The notes: a model not told the origin generated them from the sequence alone. Positions 26,263 to 35,735 are shown, numbered from the stretch's first letter. The stretch: DNA of 64,000 nt from Arctic95D-9 sp035967665 (GCA_035967665.1 JAYWLB010000036.1:62001-126000); one strand, 5' to 3'. Program-made: numbers and translations.

Positions 26263-26432
26263 CTCGGGATGGATCGGGACTGAGGAACAGGGTAAACCTT
26301 GCCAGCTTTTCGCTGAGCTAGTCAACCCCGGTAAGCCGGCAAAGTTTCACCGGATAGCGTATCGAAACCACTTAAAAACGCGTACATTTTGCCTGCATCA
26401 GTGTTGCCATAAACGGCGATAACGACAATACT

Positions 26433-27443
26433 TTGCCCGTGATTCTCGATCTCGACAAATTCGTAGCTAAAGAGCGCCCGTTCTGGGATGAACTCGTGGA
26501 ACTACTCCGCCTTCAGGACGATAACCGGGACCATCGACTCACACTCGATCAGGCAAAGCGCCTCTTCTACCTCTATCAGCGGACTTCAGCTGATCTCGTG
26601 AAAATGAAAACCTTCGCGGGGGAGGCCGAGACCTCACAGTTTCTCGAGAACCTCGTCGCGCGCGCCTACAGCCGGCTGCATGAAGACGGCGGCGAAAAGG
26701 TCCGCTTCCGCCCCTGGGAGTGGCTTACGCGGAATTTCCCGGCGACTTTTCGCAGGCACTGGATAGCCTTCGCCCTTTCCATCGGCACTTTTTGGATTGG
26801 AGCCGGCTTCGGAGCAGCTGCGCTGAATTTCAACTACGAGCTGAAGTCGGATTTTATCCCGCCACAATTCAGCCACCTCAACGAGAAACCCTCCAAACGG
26901 GTCGCGCGGGAGGAAAAACAGGACTTTGACGCATTCCAGGGAAGGCATCAGTTTTCAGCACAGCTCATGACTCACAATACGAAAGTCACGATCATGACGA
27001 TGGTCGTCGGTTTTCTATGGGGAGTTTTCACGCTGATTCTCCTCTTTTACAACGGAACCCTGATTGGTGTCGTCATCTTTGACTACCTCTCGGATGGTCA
27101 GGGAACCTTTCTAACCGCCTGGCTATTGCCGCACGGATCGATTGAACTCCCCGCCATCTTCATCGGCGGGCAGGCCGGCTTCATCATTGCCCACACCATG
27201 TTCGGCTGGAGAACCAACCTGAAACTCCGGGCACGCTTTTCGCGAATCCGCGGGGATCTCATCACGCTCGTCGGCGGAGCCGCACTCATGTTAGTGTGGG
27301 CGGGCATCGTCGAATCGTTTCTCTCCCAGTATCACGATCCCCTCTTCTACCCGTGGAAGATTGGATTCGGAGCGGTCCAGTTGCTCTGTTTAATTCTCTT
27401 TCTCACTTTCTCCGGACGTCGCAAACCTGAGCTCGCTGCATGA
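26433..27443 (+). CDS. SpoIIM-family integral membrane protein
   Basis: This 336-residue protein has a soluble N-terminal helical region (about 1-105) followed by a hydrophobic domain with about five helices. The region FSAQLMTHNTKVTIMTMVVGFLWGVFT and the stretch LPHGSIELPAIFIGGQAGF are signatures of the SpoIIM (DUF95) family. In bacteria that do not sporulate this family has an unknown membrane role and is usually paired with RDD proteins, as here. The apparent start is TTG at 26433; GTG at 26439 is a close alternative. Its end overlaps the RDD gene by four bases (ATGA), so the two are translationally coupled. Confidence 0.88.
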   Translation: MPVILDLDKFVAKERPFWDELVELLRLQDDNRDHRLTLDQAKRLFYLYQRTSADLVKMKTFAGEAETSQFLENLVARAYSRLHEDGGEKVRFRPWEWLTRNFPATFRRHWIAFALSIGTFWIGAGFGAAALNFNYELKSDFIPPQFSHLNEKPSKRVAREEKQDFDAFQGRHQFSAQLMTHNTKVTIMTMVVGFLWGVFTLILLFYNGTLIGVVIFDYLSDGQGTFLTAWLLPHGSIELPAIFIGGQAGFIIAHTMFGWRTNLKLRARFSRIRGDLITLVGGAALMLVWAGIVESFLSQYHDPLFYPWKIGFGAVQLLCLILFLTFSGRRKPELAA

Positions 27444-28240
27444 TTGGCCGAACCACAGTTCTCACCATTCAAACACCCGAGGGTGTCGCCTTCACGATTC
27501 CCATCGCAAGCCCAATCAGCCGGTGCCTCGCCCTCGCGGTGGATCTTGCGGTGATTCTCGCCCTCACGATATTGATCAGCCAGGTCGTTCACTTCCTGAG
27601 CATTGCCGCTTCAGGGATCCCTCTGTTAAACGATATCCTCTCCGATTTTGGAAACGGATTTATGATCGTCGCTCAGTTTGCGCTGGCCATTTTCTACGGA
27701 ATCATTACTGAATGGCTCTGGTCCGGCCAAACGCTCGGAAAACGGCTTATGAAATTGCGGGTCATCGATGAGCGGGGCCTTTCGCTCGGACTGAAGCAAA
27801 TCATCATCCGGAATCTCTTCCGCCTCCTCGATCTCCTTCCCTCAAATTTCTATCTTCTCGGTGGGTTCTCGTGCCTCGTCACGCAAAAGTGCCAGCGAAT
27901 CGGCGACATCGCAGCCGGCACACTCGTGATTCGCGAAACAAGACCCTTTGCGCCCCGGTTCAGCGAACTGATGGAGAAAGACGAGAATTCATTCGCCGCT
28001 AAGCCTCATCTTGAGAGTCGCCTCCGGCAGCAGGTCACCCCGGATGAAGCACGCATCGCACTCGACGCGGTGGTTCGACGCAACGAGCTGGAGCCCCGGG
28101 CCCGGTTGCAGCTGTTTGAAGCACTCGCCAACTACTATCGTGAAATGGCTGAATTTCCCGAAGAGATTACAATAGGCCTCTCCGACGAACAATACGTCAG
28201 GAATGTAGTCGAAACGCTTTTCCGGCGGGCCGCTACTTGA
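27440..28240 (+). CDS. RDD-family membrane protein
   Basis: This 266-residue protein has an RDD domain in the first half: SPISRCLALAVDLAVILAL (R and D), helices up to residue about 90, and then GQTLGKRLMKLRVIDERG with the conserved GKRL motif. The C-terminal part is charged and helical (about 165-266). RDD proteins are proposed transporters of ions or small solutes, with little direct evidence. The gene is coupled to the SpoIIM-like gene by an ATGA overlap. It converges on the ACT-domain gene, with 35 bp between. Confidence 0.88.
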   Translation: MIGRTTVLTIQTPEGVAFTIPIASPISRCLALAVDLAVILALTILISQVVHFLSIAASGIPLLNDILSDFGNGFMIVAQFALAIFYGIITEWLWSGQTLGKRLMKLRVIDERGLSLGLKQIIIRNLFRLLDLLPSNFYLLGGFSCLVTQKCQRIGDIAAGTLVIRETRPFAPRFSELMEKDENSFAAKPHLESRLRQQVTPDEARIALDAVVRRNELEPRARLQLFEALANYYREMAEFPEEITIGLSDEQYVRNVVETLFRRAAT

Positions 28241-28275
28241 GCTGCTCCGTTCAAGAGCAGCAAGTCACCTACTGC

Positions 28276-28746
28276 TTAGCGACTGAGGTCTTCCTGCCGA
28301 AGCACTTTATACCCGGCACGCGAGAGGACAGAATTTCCGAAATCGTTGTCTTCCACGCAAAGAGCGAGAGCAGCAGCGCTGTTCGGTTGCGTCAGCAACG
28401 GGTAGATAAAGTGGATGTTGGTTTCCGCCTCAAGAAGACAACGGAGACACGCCGGCATCTGCTCGGCGCCCTCTCTCAACTCCACGACGACGAGTTCCGT
28501 CGAATTGAAGGGAATCCCCTTCTCCATGAACAGGGTCTCGACGGTGTCCTGATCGTTAACGATCAATCTCACCACGGTGTTGTCGATAGAATCCTGAACC
28601 GAAAGTCCCAGTACCACGACCTGATTCAGTTTCATCAGATCCAGAATAGCCACAAACGCCCCGGGCCGGTTCGGCAGAAATACTGCAATCTGTCTAATCG
28701 GTGTTCCCTGCGCTGTATCAGTCGAGCTCTCGTCTTCCTCCATCAT
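28276..28746 (-). CDS. ACT-domain protein
   Basis: This 156-residue soluble protein consists mainly of two ACT-like segments. The first (about residues 17-90) reads RQIAVFLPNRPGAFVAILDLMKLNQVVVLGLSV, with the beta-alpha-beta pattern and the LPNRPG loop of amino-acid-binding ACT domains. The second (about 88-150) has VVVELREG and IHFIYPLLTQPNSAAALALCVEDNDFG. No catalytic domain is attached. It may be a stand-alone regulatory or sensor subunit. It lies 65 bp downstream of glmS in the same orientation, so the two may share a transcript. Start at one of two adjacent ATG codons. Confidence 0.82.
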   Translation of the reverse strand: MMEEDESSTDTAQGTPIRQIAVFLPNRPGAFVAILDLMKLNQVVVLGLSVQDSIDNTVVRLIVNDQDTVETLFMEKGIPFNSTELVVVELREGAEQMPACLRCLLEAETNIHFIYPLLTQPNSAAALALCVEDNDFGNSVLSRAGYKVLRQEDLSR

Positions 28747-28811
28747 TGCGGTGTCATCTCAAGTCCCTTGAAGTTTCTCTTACTTTGGTCCCGCTGTCAG
28801 CCAGAAAATCG

Positions 28812-30665
28812 TTACTCGACCGTGACACTTTTCGCCAGGTTTCGCGGCTTATCGACATCGCAACCTCTCGCCACCGCGAAGTGATAACTCAAGAGCTGAA
28901 GCGGGATCACACTCAAAAGCGGAGTGAGACATTCGGCCGTCTCGGGAATGTAGATTACGTCATCAGCGATTCGCTCCAACTCGGTTGATCCTTCCGTAGT
29001 GATCGCAATAACGGGACCTTTTCTCGCTTTAACCTCTTCGAGGGTGCTGACGTTTTTCTCATACACCGAATCTCTCGGCATGATAAAAACGCTCGGCACT
29101 TCCTCACTGACGAGGGCAATAATTCCATGTTTCAATTCCGCCGCGGCATGACCACTCGCAAAAATGTAGGAAATTTCCTTCATCTTCAGAGCTCCTTCGA
29201 GGGCGGTCGGATAATTGAACTGTCTCCCCAGAAAGAGCATGCCCGGCGCGTCGATATACTTCTCCGCGATCTTTTTGATGTGCTCAGTCTGCTGAAGGAT
29301 CTTCTCCACCTTCGCGGGAATCTCGCGGAGGTCGTGGAGAAGCCGGTTCCCGTAGTCGACCGAAAGGTGACGCATGCGGCCTAACAGAATTGCCAAAAGC
29401 GTTAATACCGTGACCTGGGAGGTAAAGGATTTCGTCGCCGCCACACCAATCTCAGGGCCCGAGTGGAGGTAACTTCCACCGTCGGACTCACGAGCGATTG
29501 TCGAGCCTACGGTATTGACGATTCCGAGAACCCGATGCCCTTTCCGCTGACCTTCCCGCATCGCTGCCAGCGTATCGATCGTTTCACCGCTCTGACTTAA
29601 GACGAATACGAGCGTGTTTTTATCAAGAGGAGGATTCCGGTATCGGAACTCGCTCGCAGTTTCCACTTCCGTGGGAATTCTCGCGAGGTGCTCGATCAAA
29701 TACTCCCCCACCATCGCAGCATGCGAAGCGGTTCCGCAGCCGCACAAGACAATGCGATCAACATCGCGTAACTCACGCGGCGTCAATTGCAATCCACCTA
29801 GGAGCGCTGACGCTTCGTCATCGATCAACCGTCCACGAAAGGCATTTTGAATCGAGGATGGCTGCTCGAAGATCTCCTTGAGCATGTAGTGGGGGAATTC
29901 CCCCATCTCAGCCTCTTCTGCGGTGTATTCCACCTTGCTCACCTCGTAGCTGGCGGCGTCACCATCGACATTCTCCACTGTGAAGTCATCCGCTTTGAGA
30001 CATACCAAATCGCGATCCTGCAGGTAAATTGCATCCGCGGTGTGCGAGACAATCGCGCCCACGTCCGAGGCGAGGAAATTCTCCCCTTTTCCGAGTCCGA
30101 CGACCAGTGGGCTGCCAAGACGTGCGCCGACGAGAAATCCGGGCGCTTCTTCATGCATGGCCACTATCCCGTATGTTCCCGACACCTTCGGCAACGAAGC
30201 CCTCACCGCAGCCACAAGTCGCTTTTCCGGATCGGTTTCTTTGGAATTGTCAAAGGCGAGACCGATGAGATGCGCGAGCACCTCAGAATCTGTCTGGGAC
30301 AGGAACCGGTGACCATCCAGCTCGAGACGGTCTTTTAGAACCTGATAGTTTTCAATGACCCCGTTGTGAACGAGAACGAGTCGGCCGCTCTGATCCCGAT
30401 GCGGGTGAGCGTTCTCATCGGAGGGCTGACCGTGCGTGGCCCATCGAGTGTGGCTGATTCCACAATTGCCCGCAGCCGGGTGAGCGGAAAGCTCCTCCCG
30501 CAAATTGGCAATACGACCGCTCTTTTTCCGCAATTGAATGTGCGAACTCGCATCGAGAATCGCGAGACCTGACGAATCGTAGCCCCGATATTCAAGTCGC
30601 TTCAGCCCGTCCAAAAGAATGGGCGCCGCGCTGGCTTTTCCAACGTATCCAATAATACCGCACAT
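28812..30665 (-). CDS. glmS: Glutamine-fructose-6-phosphate aminotransferase (isomerising)
   Basis: GlmS makes glucosamine 6-phosphate from fructose 6-phosphate and glutamine, the first step toward UDP-GlcNAc for peptidoglycan and LPS. The ATG at 30665 gives MCGIIGYVG, with the nucleophile cysteine exposed after methionine removal. The glutaminase half has RWATHGQPSDENAHPH. The two SIS domains contain VLCGCGTASHAAM and FLSQSGET-like VLSQSGETIDTLAAM, then LGRQFNYPTALEGALKMKEISYI. The C-terminus ends PRNLAKSVTVE, as in the family. The length of 617 residues is normal. It is divergent from glgC with 118 bp between. No glmS ribozyme fold was recognised upstream. Confidence 0.97.
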   Translation of the reverse strand: MCGIIGYVGKASAAPILLDGLKRLEYRGYDSSGLAILDASSHIQLRKKSGRIANLREELSAHPAAGNCGISHTRWATHGQPSDENAHPHRDQSGRLVLVHNGVIENYQVLKDRLELDGHRFLSQTDSEVLAHLIGLAFDNSKETDPEKRLVAAVRASLPKVSGTYGIVAMHEEAPGFLVGARLGSPLVVGLGKGENFLASDVGAIVSHTADAIYLQDRDLVCLKADDFTVENVDGDAASYEVSKVEYTAEEAEMGEFPHYMLKEIFEQPSSIQNAFRGRLIDDEASALLGGLQLTPRELRDVDRIVLCGCGTASHAAMVGEYLIEHLARIPTEVETASEFRYRNPPLDKNTLVFVLSQSGETIDTLAAMREGQRKGHRVLGIVNTVGSTIARESDGGSYLHSGPEIGVAATKSFTSQVTVLTLLAILLGRMRHLSVDYGNRLLHDLREIPAKVEKILQQTEHIKKIAEKYIDAPGMLFLGRQFNYPTALEGALKMKEISYIFASGHAAAELKHGIIALVSEEVPSVFIMPRDSVYEKNVSTLEEVKARKGPVIAITTEGSTELERIADDVIYIPETAECLTPLLSVIPLQLLSYHFAVARGCDVDKPRNLAKSVTVE

Positions 30666-30783
30666 AGAAAAATATTGTAATTTAGAGAAAATCCAGCTTA
30701 CGCGGCAACGCCCCCTTATCAAAAAAAATGTTACAAAAACAATCTACATTCTCTCTGAGTGCGGATATCATTTATTGCGAATC

Positions 30784-32085
30784 ATGCCAGTTACCAATCA
30801 AAATAAATCTCTCAAAGGAACTTTAGCGATCATCATGGGAGGAGGCCAGGGATCGAGACTTTTCCCTCTCACTCACAATCGCTCGAAGCCGGCGGTACCA
30901 CTCGCGGGAAAATATCGAATCGTCGATATCCCCATCAGTAATTGCATCAATTCGGGTATCCGTCAGATGTATGTCTTAACCCAGTTTAACAGCGAGTCTT
31001 TGAACAGGCACGTCACAAGCGGCTACAAATTCGATCATTTTGGAGAGAACTTTGTCCATGTCCTTGCCGCTCAGCAGACCCCGGGGGACAACAACTGGTA
31101 TCAGGGAACAGCCGATGCGGTTCGCCAGAATTTGAGTTATTTCCTCGAAAAGCCCTACAAATACTTCCTTATCCTCAGCGGTGACCAGCTCTACCGGATG
31201 GACTTCCGCAAGATGATCAAGGAGCACAAGGCGAACGGTGCAGAGCTCACGATCGCCACCACCCCGGTTGATCGCGACCCCGCGAGAGCATTCGGCCTGA
31301 TGCATACTGACGATGAGAGTTGTATCACACAGTTCGTCGAGAAGCCGGGCAACAATGACGAGATCCTCGACGGGCTTACGATGCCCAGGACGCTGCTCGA
31401 AGGGGCGGGGTATGAGGGACATGAAGAAAAGTTTCAGGCCTCCATGGGAATTTACCTCTTCAATCGCAACGTCCTTGAAGAAGCTCTCGACAACGATTTT
31501 GAAGACTTCGGCAAAAACATCATTCCGTCACTGATTGAAGAAAAGGATGTCTACACCCACATTTTCCGCGGTTATTGGGAAGATATCGGAACGATCGCCT
31601 CGTTTTACGAAGCCAATCTGGAGTGCACCAAGGTGGTTCCCAAATTTAACTTTTTTGATCACAACAACCCGGTCTACACCAGATCACGCCTGCTCCCTGC
31701 CAGCAAAATCAATAACGCGGACATCAAAGAAGCCCTGCTCTCCGATGGTTGTATTATTTCGAACGCAAAAATCAGAAGTTCTATCATCGGGGTCCGCTCC
31801 GTAATCGAATCCGGATGTGAAATCTACGAATCGATCGTTATGGGGGCTGATTTTTACGACAAGTTCGAAATCGCGGACAAAGATTCCTACAGTGAAAGCT
31901 CGGTCAAAATCGGTGAAGGAACATTCATCCGCAAAGCGATCATCGATAAGAATGTCAGCATTGGCAAAAACGTAAGGATCGATCCGGGTGACCGCGTCAA
32001 TGAGGACAACGAGTGGTGCCACATCCGTGATGGCATCGTCGTAATTCCTAAAAGTTCAACGATTCCGGACGGAACCGTCGTTTAG
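30784..32085 (+). CDS. glgC: Glucose-1-phosphate adenylyltransferase
   Basis: GlgC makes ADP-glucose for glycogen synthesis. The 433-residue protein has the nucleotidyl-transferase signature AIIMGGGQGSRLFPLT (about 15-30), then KPAVPLAGKYRIVDIPISNCINSG, the catalytic region LSGDQLYRMD and the glucose-1-phosphate-binding segment FVEKPGNNDE. The C-terminal part is a left-handed beta-helix with repeats such as SDGCIISNAKIRSSIIGVRSVI, used for allosteric regulation and tetramer contacts. The ATG at 30784 matches family N-termini; longer reading frames extend into the glmS promoter region. Together with glgA at 20764 it shows that the organism can make glycogen. Neither a branching enzyme nor a phosphorylase is in the window. 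Confidence 0.96.
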   Translation: MPVTNQNKSLKGTLAIIMGGGQGSRLFPLTHNRSKPAVPLAGKYRIVDIPISNCINSGIRQMYVLTQFNSESLNRHVTSGYKFDHFGENFVHVLAAQQTPGDNNWYQGTADAVRQNLSYFLEKPYKYFLILSGDQLYRMDFRKMIKEHKANGAELTIATTPVDRDPARAFGLMHTDDESCITQFVEKPGNNDEILDGLTMPRTLLEGAGYEGHEEKFQASMGIYLFNRNVLEEALDNDFEDFGKNIIPSLIEEKDVYTHIFRGYWEDIGTIASFYEANLECTKVVPKFNFFDHNNPVYTRSRLLPASKINNADIKEALLSDGCIISNAKIRSSIIGVRSVIESGCEIYESIVMGADFYDKFEIADKDSYSESSVKIGEGTFIRKAIIDKNVSIGKNVRIDPGDRVNEDNEWCHIRDGIVVIPKSSTIPDGTVV

Positions 32086-32100
32086 AGGCAAAGCTGAAAA

Positions 32101-32157
32101 GGGCCGCGGCATATGCAGCGGCCCGAAAAGCAGATCGCCGGAAGATCTATCCGGCGA
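32101..32157. terminator. Two hairpins between convergent glgC and ankyrin genes
   Basis: GGGCCGC / GCGGCCC (32101-32124, with a GCATATGC palindrome in the loop) is followed by TCGCCGG / CCGGCGA (32135-32157). Both are perfect 7-bp stems, but neither has a clear T-tract, so they may stop transcription by pausing or merely protect transcript ends. Confidence 0.55.
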
Positions 32158-32172
32158 AACGGTTAAAGAGGA

Positions 32173-33756
32173 TCAGGGATTAATAACCCCGTCACGCGCT
32201 ACCGTGGTAACTTCCTCGTTCTTGAGATTCTTGATCACAACGCCGGAGGGCCGAATGTCGAGCACTTGATAATCGGTCTCACCGGATTGCACCGTTGCAG
32301 TTCGAAAGACATCGCCAGCCTTCACCACGTAGCGGTATTTACTGTCGGCCGAAGTAAGAATCGCATACGAGTCGGAGGTCTGCCCGCTTACATCTTTCAC
32401 GAGAAGATGGGAGTTTCCGGTGATTTTGTCTTCGATCTCGACGCGGGAGACATCAACCATCCGTCCTTTCCCTTCCTTTGAACTCACAAATTTACGGGTA
32501 ACTTCTTTCACTTCGTAATTGGTGCCGGGAATCGTTGCCCCCTTTGATACTTCGATTCCACCTCCGGAGGTCGCGTTCATCATCCGGATATTCGCGGTTT
32601 TACCGTCAACATTCTCAACGACCACAGGAAGCGGTTCTTCGTGATAAGCTGCGAGCACCATCGATTTTACGGGAGCGATTTTAGGATCGGTAGAACTGAT
32701 CCTTGAACCATTCAGCGCAACGATCGGCTTTTCCTTCGCTTCCTCTCTTACCTTCTGAGATTTCTCACGAAGAGGAGCACTAACCTCAGGCTGTTCAAGG
32801 GAAGCTCCTGTCGAAGGAGAGGGCGACGCTGACGTCGCCGCTGTTGTCGAAGTCGCAGCAACAGTGGCCGGAGCGCTTGCAGTGAGCGTTTCCTCGACCG
32901 CAGATTTTTCAATGAGAGCGGTTCGGGCCATCTTCATTTCCTCGCTAACCAGAGAGCCCTGCTCCGACTGCCCCCATCCTTCCGGATTGAGAATGAACTC
33001 TTTCACTTCAGGATGCCCCGCCTCTTCAGCAAGAATTACAGCGGTAGACTGATCGTTATCCACAGCGTAAGGATTGGCCTGATTTTGAAGCAAAGTGCGC
33101 ACTGCCGAAAGATGCCCGCCTTCGGAAGCAATCATCAGCGGAGTGCGGCTCTCGGGGCTTCTTGCGTTGATATTTGCGCCCTGACTGAGAAGGGTTTGAA
33201 TCACTTCGGAATCTCCGGTGAAGCTGGCGACGAGAAGAGCGTCATCCAGATCAGCGGAACTGGCATGCGAAGACAAAAGTGAAACCAGATTCTCGTGTCC
33301 ATTGTATGCCGCGATGGAAAGAGCACTCCATCCCTCGATGTCGCTGGCCTCAGTTTCCGCACCACGTGCCATAAGGACACGGGCAACGGCTTCGTGCCCT
33401 TTAGCTGATGCTACGATGAGCGCGTTTCGCCCCTGCTCGTTAACATGGCGGGGGTCCGCGCCCATTCCCAGAAGCTTCTCCACGGTGGTCGTATGACCGG
33501 AACCTGAAGCCCTGATTAAAGCCGTATTCAACTTCTCATCGGGAGTATCGATATCAAATCCAGCTTCCTTGAACAGGGCGATGCTTTCAGAATCACCAGC
33601 GCCTGCAGCCACCAGCAAATCACGAACTTCCAATTCATACCCCTTGTCATTCAAGGTTCGCGTCGCCTCTTTTTGAGGATCGCTGCATCCAACCAGAGTG
33701 ATTGCGACAGGCAACAAAACGGAAAGAACAATCGAAGAAAAGTTGAAAAGCTTCAT
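32173..33756 (-). CDS. Ankyrin-repeat lipoprotein
   Basis: This 527-residue protein starts with a lipoprotein signal peptide, with a lipobox LVGC (cysteine about residue 24). Six to seven ankyrin repeats follow (about residues 40-260), for example TALIRASGSGHTTTVEKLLGMGADPRHVN and RTPLMIASEGGHLSAVRTLLQNQANP. A Ser/Thr/Ala-rich linker comes next. The C-terminal region (about 365-527) contains two similar beta-rich segments, GATIPGTNYEVKEVTRKF and GETDYQVLDIRPSGVVIKN. They resemble the homology region of GspC/PilP proteins, an inference from pattern only. It probably works as an outer-membrane or periplasmic anchoring protein. The ATG at 33756 is chosen because it places the signal peptide at the N-terminus. 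Confidence 0.82.
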   Translation of the reverse strand: MKLFNFSSIVLSVLLPVAITLVGCSDPQKEATRTLNDKGYELEVRDLLVAAGAGDSESIALFKEAGFDIDTPDEKLNTALIRASGSGHTTTVEKLLGMGADPRHVNEQGRNALIVASAKGHEAVARVLMARGAETEASDIEGWSALSIAAYNGHENLVSLLSSHASSADLDDALLVASFTGDSEVIQTLLSQGANINARSPESRTPLMIASEGGHLSAVRTLLQNQANPYAVDNDQSTAVILAEEAGHPEVKEFILNPEGWGQSEQGSLVSEEMKMARTALIEKSAVEETLTASAPATVAATSTTAATSASPSPSTGASLEQPEVSAPLREKSQKVREEAKEKPIVALNGSRISSTDPKIAPVKSMVLAAYHEEPLPVVVENVDGKTANIRMMNATSGGGIEVSKGATIPGTNYEVKEVTRKFVSSKEGKGRMVDVSRVEIEDKITGNSHLLVKDVSGQTSDSYAILTSADSKYRYVVKAGDVFRTATVQSGETDYQVLDIRPSGVVIKNLKNEEVTTVARDGVINP

Positions 33757-34031
33757 AAGTCCGGTTTTTCTAAAAAATTGAGTCCTTATCATATTGCACG
33801 CTTTCCCCTTATCTGACAATCATTTATTTTATAAAAACTAATAACTAATACAACTTAACTAAATTTAGGATTGCTCTTCGGTCGCCTTTATCGAGGGTTA
33901 ATACACCGCTTCATGTCATCCCCCTTTCCCGCTGCGGGGAATCTTTGACTGATCGACACTTCCGGCTAGCGTCTCGACAATCTTGCATCTCCAGATTTAA
34001 CAATGAAACTGCTCCCTCCTATTCTGTGCCA

Positions 34032-35081
34032 ATGAAAGTCGACGCAATTATCGTAGGTCAGGGTCTCGCCGGATCGTTGATGGCCTGGCAGCTCCTCCGC
34101 GGGAACCTGAGAGTTCTCGTAGTAGATCGCGACGAAGCCGTGACATCCTCAAAAGTTGCGGCCGGCCTTCTCACACCACTGACTGGATCGCGTTTTAATC
34201 TGTCTGAGGCGGTAATCGAGCGGCTCAACTACGCGCTCAATTTTTATTGGGAACTCGAGAACGATCACGACGCCAAGTTCTTCCATCATCAGACCATCGC
34301 GCGCCTCTTTCGCAATCCGGGAGAAAAAAAGGCATGGGAGGATCGACTTCGCAAGGACCCGGCAAAACTGGAAGAGTTTCACAGCCCCCTCGGCGCGCTG
34401 CACGATTCAATCAACGCGACTGAAGGTGGATTTGAGATGAAACGTGGCGGCTGGCTCGATGTGCCGCAGTTTCTCGAAGTGACACGCCAACATCTCCTTG
34501 AACGGATTTCCTATGCGATCGGAGATCTCTCCGCTGATGATGTTTCGATTACTGATACGGGGGTTCGCTGGAAGAACGTCGAAGCTTCAAAAATCATTTT
34601 TTGTGAAGGTTGGATGGGAAATCAGAATCGCTTTTTTGACTGGATCACAATGCATCCCGCTCTAGGGGAGATTCTGGATTTAAAAATACCCTCTCTCGAA
34701 TCGGAGAACCGCATCATCAATAGCGGAGGCTGGATGATTCCGAGAGGAGATGGAATCTTTCGGGCCGGCTCCACCTATCAACACGACTTTGATCGAATTG
34801 AGCCGTCCGACGAAGGCGAAGCCGAAGTGATGCAGAAAATCAGATCGATCACTTCCGCCCCCATCGAAGTCACAGGCCGAAAAGCGGCAGTGCGCCCTAT
34901 CATCAAACGAAGCCAGGTTTTCATGGGAGTTCACCCAGAGCATTCCAACGTAGCCTTCCTCAATGGTCTCGGCTCGAAAGGCGTCATGAACGGCCCCTGG
35001 TATGCGGCACGGCTCGCTCAACACCTTTTCACGAATGCCCCTCTTCCTGAGGAAGCGGATCTTCGCTCCAACTTGATCTGA
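34032..35081 (+). CDS. FAD-dependent oxidoreductase, candidate MnmC oxidase-domain equivalent
   Basis: This 349-residue DAO-fold enzyme has an N-terminal FAD-binding GxGxxG motif (IIVGQGLAGS, G9-G14), VVDRD as the ribose-binding acidic end, and SSKVAAGLLTPLTGSR. The C-terminal part has AVRPIIKRSQVF and LNGLGSKGVMNGPWYAARLA, as in glycine/sarcosine-oxidase-type proteins. The MnmC oxidase domain, which removes the carboxymethyl group from cmnm5s2U34 of tRNA, belongs to this fold. Because the next gene, 21 bp downstream, is an MnmM-type methyltransferase, a role in the same tRNA modification is likely, but direct residue-level proof was not possible. The ATG at 34032 matches family N-termini; the gene has no signal peptide. 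Confidence 0.72.
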   Translation: MKVDAIIVGQGLAGSLMAWQLLRGNLRVLVVDRDEAVTSSKVAAGLLTPLTGSRFNLSEAVIERLNYALNFYWELENDHDAKFFHHQTIARLFRNPGEKKAWEDRLRKDPAKLEEFHSPLGALHDSINATEGGFEMKRGGWLDVPQFLEVTRQHLLERISYAIGDLSADDVSITDTGVRWKNVEASKIIFCEGWMGNQNRFFDWITMHPALGEILDLKIPSLESENRIINSGGWMIPRGDGIFRAGSTYQHDFDRIEPSDEGEAEVMQKIRSITSAPIEVTGRKAAVRPIIKRSQVFMGVHPEHSNVAFLNGLGSKGVMNGPWYAARLAQHLFTNAPLPEEADLRSNLI

Positions 35082-35102
35082 TCACGTTTTTCCCGCCTCA
35101 TC

Positions 35103-35672
35103 ATGGCTCATCCGAAACCTCGATTTCCCCGCCCGACCACGATGGCGCATCAACTCGTTGCTGCCACCGTCGATGCAGGTGACACGGTCGTCGATGCCAC
35201 CATAGGAAACGGGCATGACACCCTTTTTCTCGCTGGTCTCGTTGGCGCATCCGGTCTTGTCATCGGCTTCGATATTCAGGAAGAGGCGATCGAACAAACC
35301 CGGAACCGGCTCGCTGAAACGGAATCGGTAAGACTTCATCTAGACAGCCATGGCAACATGAAAAACTATCTCGAAGGTGAAGTGAAAGCTGTGATGTTCA
35401 ATCTTGGCTATCTTCCGGGCGGGGATCAAAAAATCATTACGGTTCCAGACTCAACCCTCTCTGCCTTGAAAACCGCTACGGAGCATCTCTCCATCCACGG
35501 CGTCATTACGATTGTCGCCTACATTGGACATGAAGGTGGAAGCGAGGAAGCTTCACAAGTTGACCAATGGGCAGGAGCGCTCTGCGCCGATCACTATTCA
35601 GTGATCCGATATGAGTTCTCCAACCGGAGAAACAAGGCGCCCTACCTCATCGGTATTCAGCGCCTTGCCTGA
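35103..35672 (+). CDS. mnmM: tRNA 5-aminomethyl-2-thiouridine methyltransferase, MnmM (YtqB) type
   Basis: This 189-residue class I SAM-dependent methyltransferase of the YtqB/MnmM family converts nm5s2U34 to mnm5s2U34 in tRNA. The SAM motif is DTVVDATIGNGHDTLFLA (residues 27-44), and the acidic GFDIQEEAIEQTRNRL segment follows. The family-specific FNLGYLPGGDQKIITVPDSTLSAL and IVAYIGHEGGSEEA are clearly present. It is 21 bp after the FAD oxidoreductase gene, so the pair could form a complete cmnm5-to-mnm5 path. It converges on the giant exoprotein gene, with 63 bp between. The symbol is given by family resemblance. Confidence 0.85.
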   Translation: MAHPKPRFPRPTTMAHQLVAATVDAGDTVVDATIGNGHDTLFLAGLVGASGLVIGFDIQEEAIEQTRNRLAETESVRLHLDSHGNMKNYLEGEVKAVMFNLGYLPGGDQKIITVPDSTLSALKTATEHLSIHGVITIVAYIGHEGGSEEASQVDQWAGALCADHYSVIRYEFSNRRNKAPYLIGIQRLA

Positions 35673-35735
35673 TCGCATCCGGTAAAGTCACCGTGAATCT
35701 GTCTCCGGCCGGACCTGGCAAAATCGCCCTGTCCC

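Noticed and set aside
30666..30783. A glmS ribozyme or riboswitch upstream of glmS
   Set aside because: The 118-bp gap shared with glgC is too short for the ribozyme plus promoter, and none of its conserved core was recognised.
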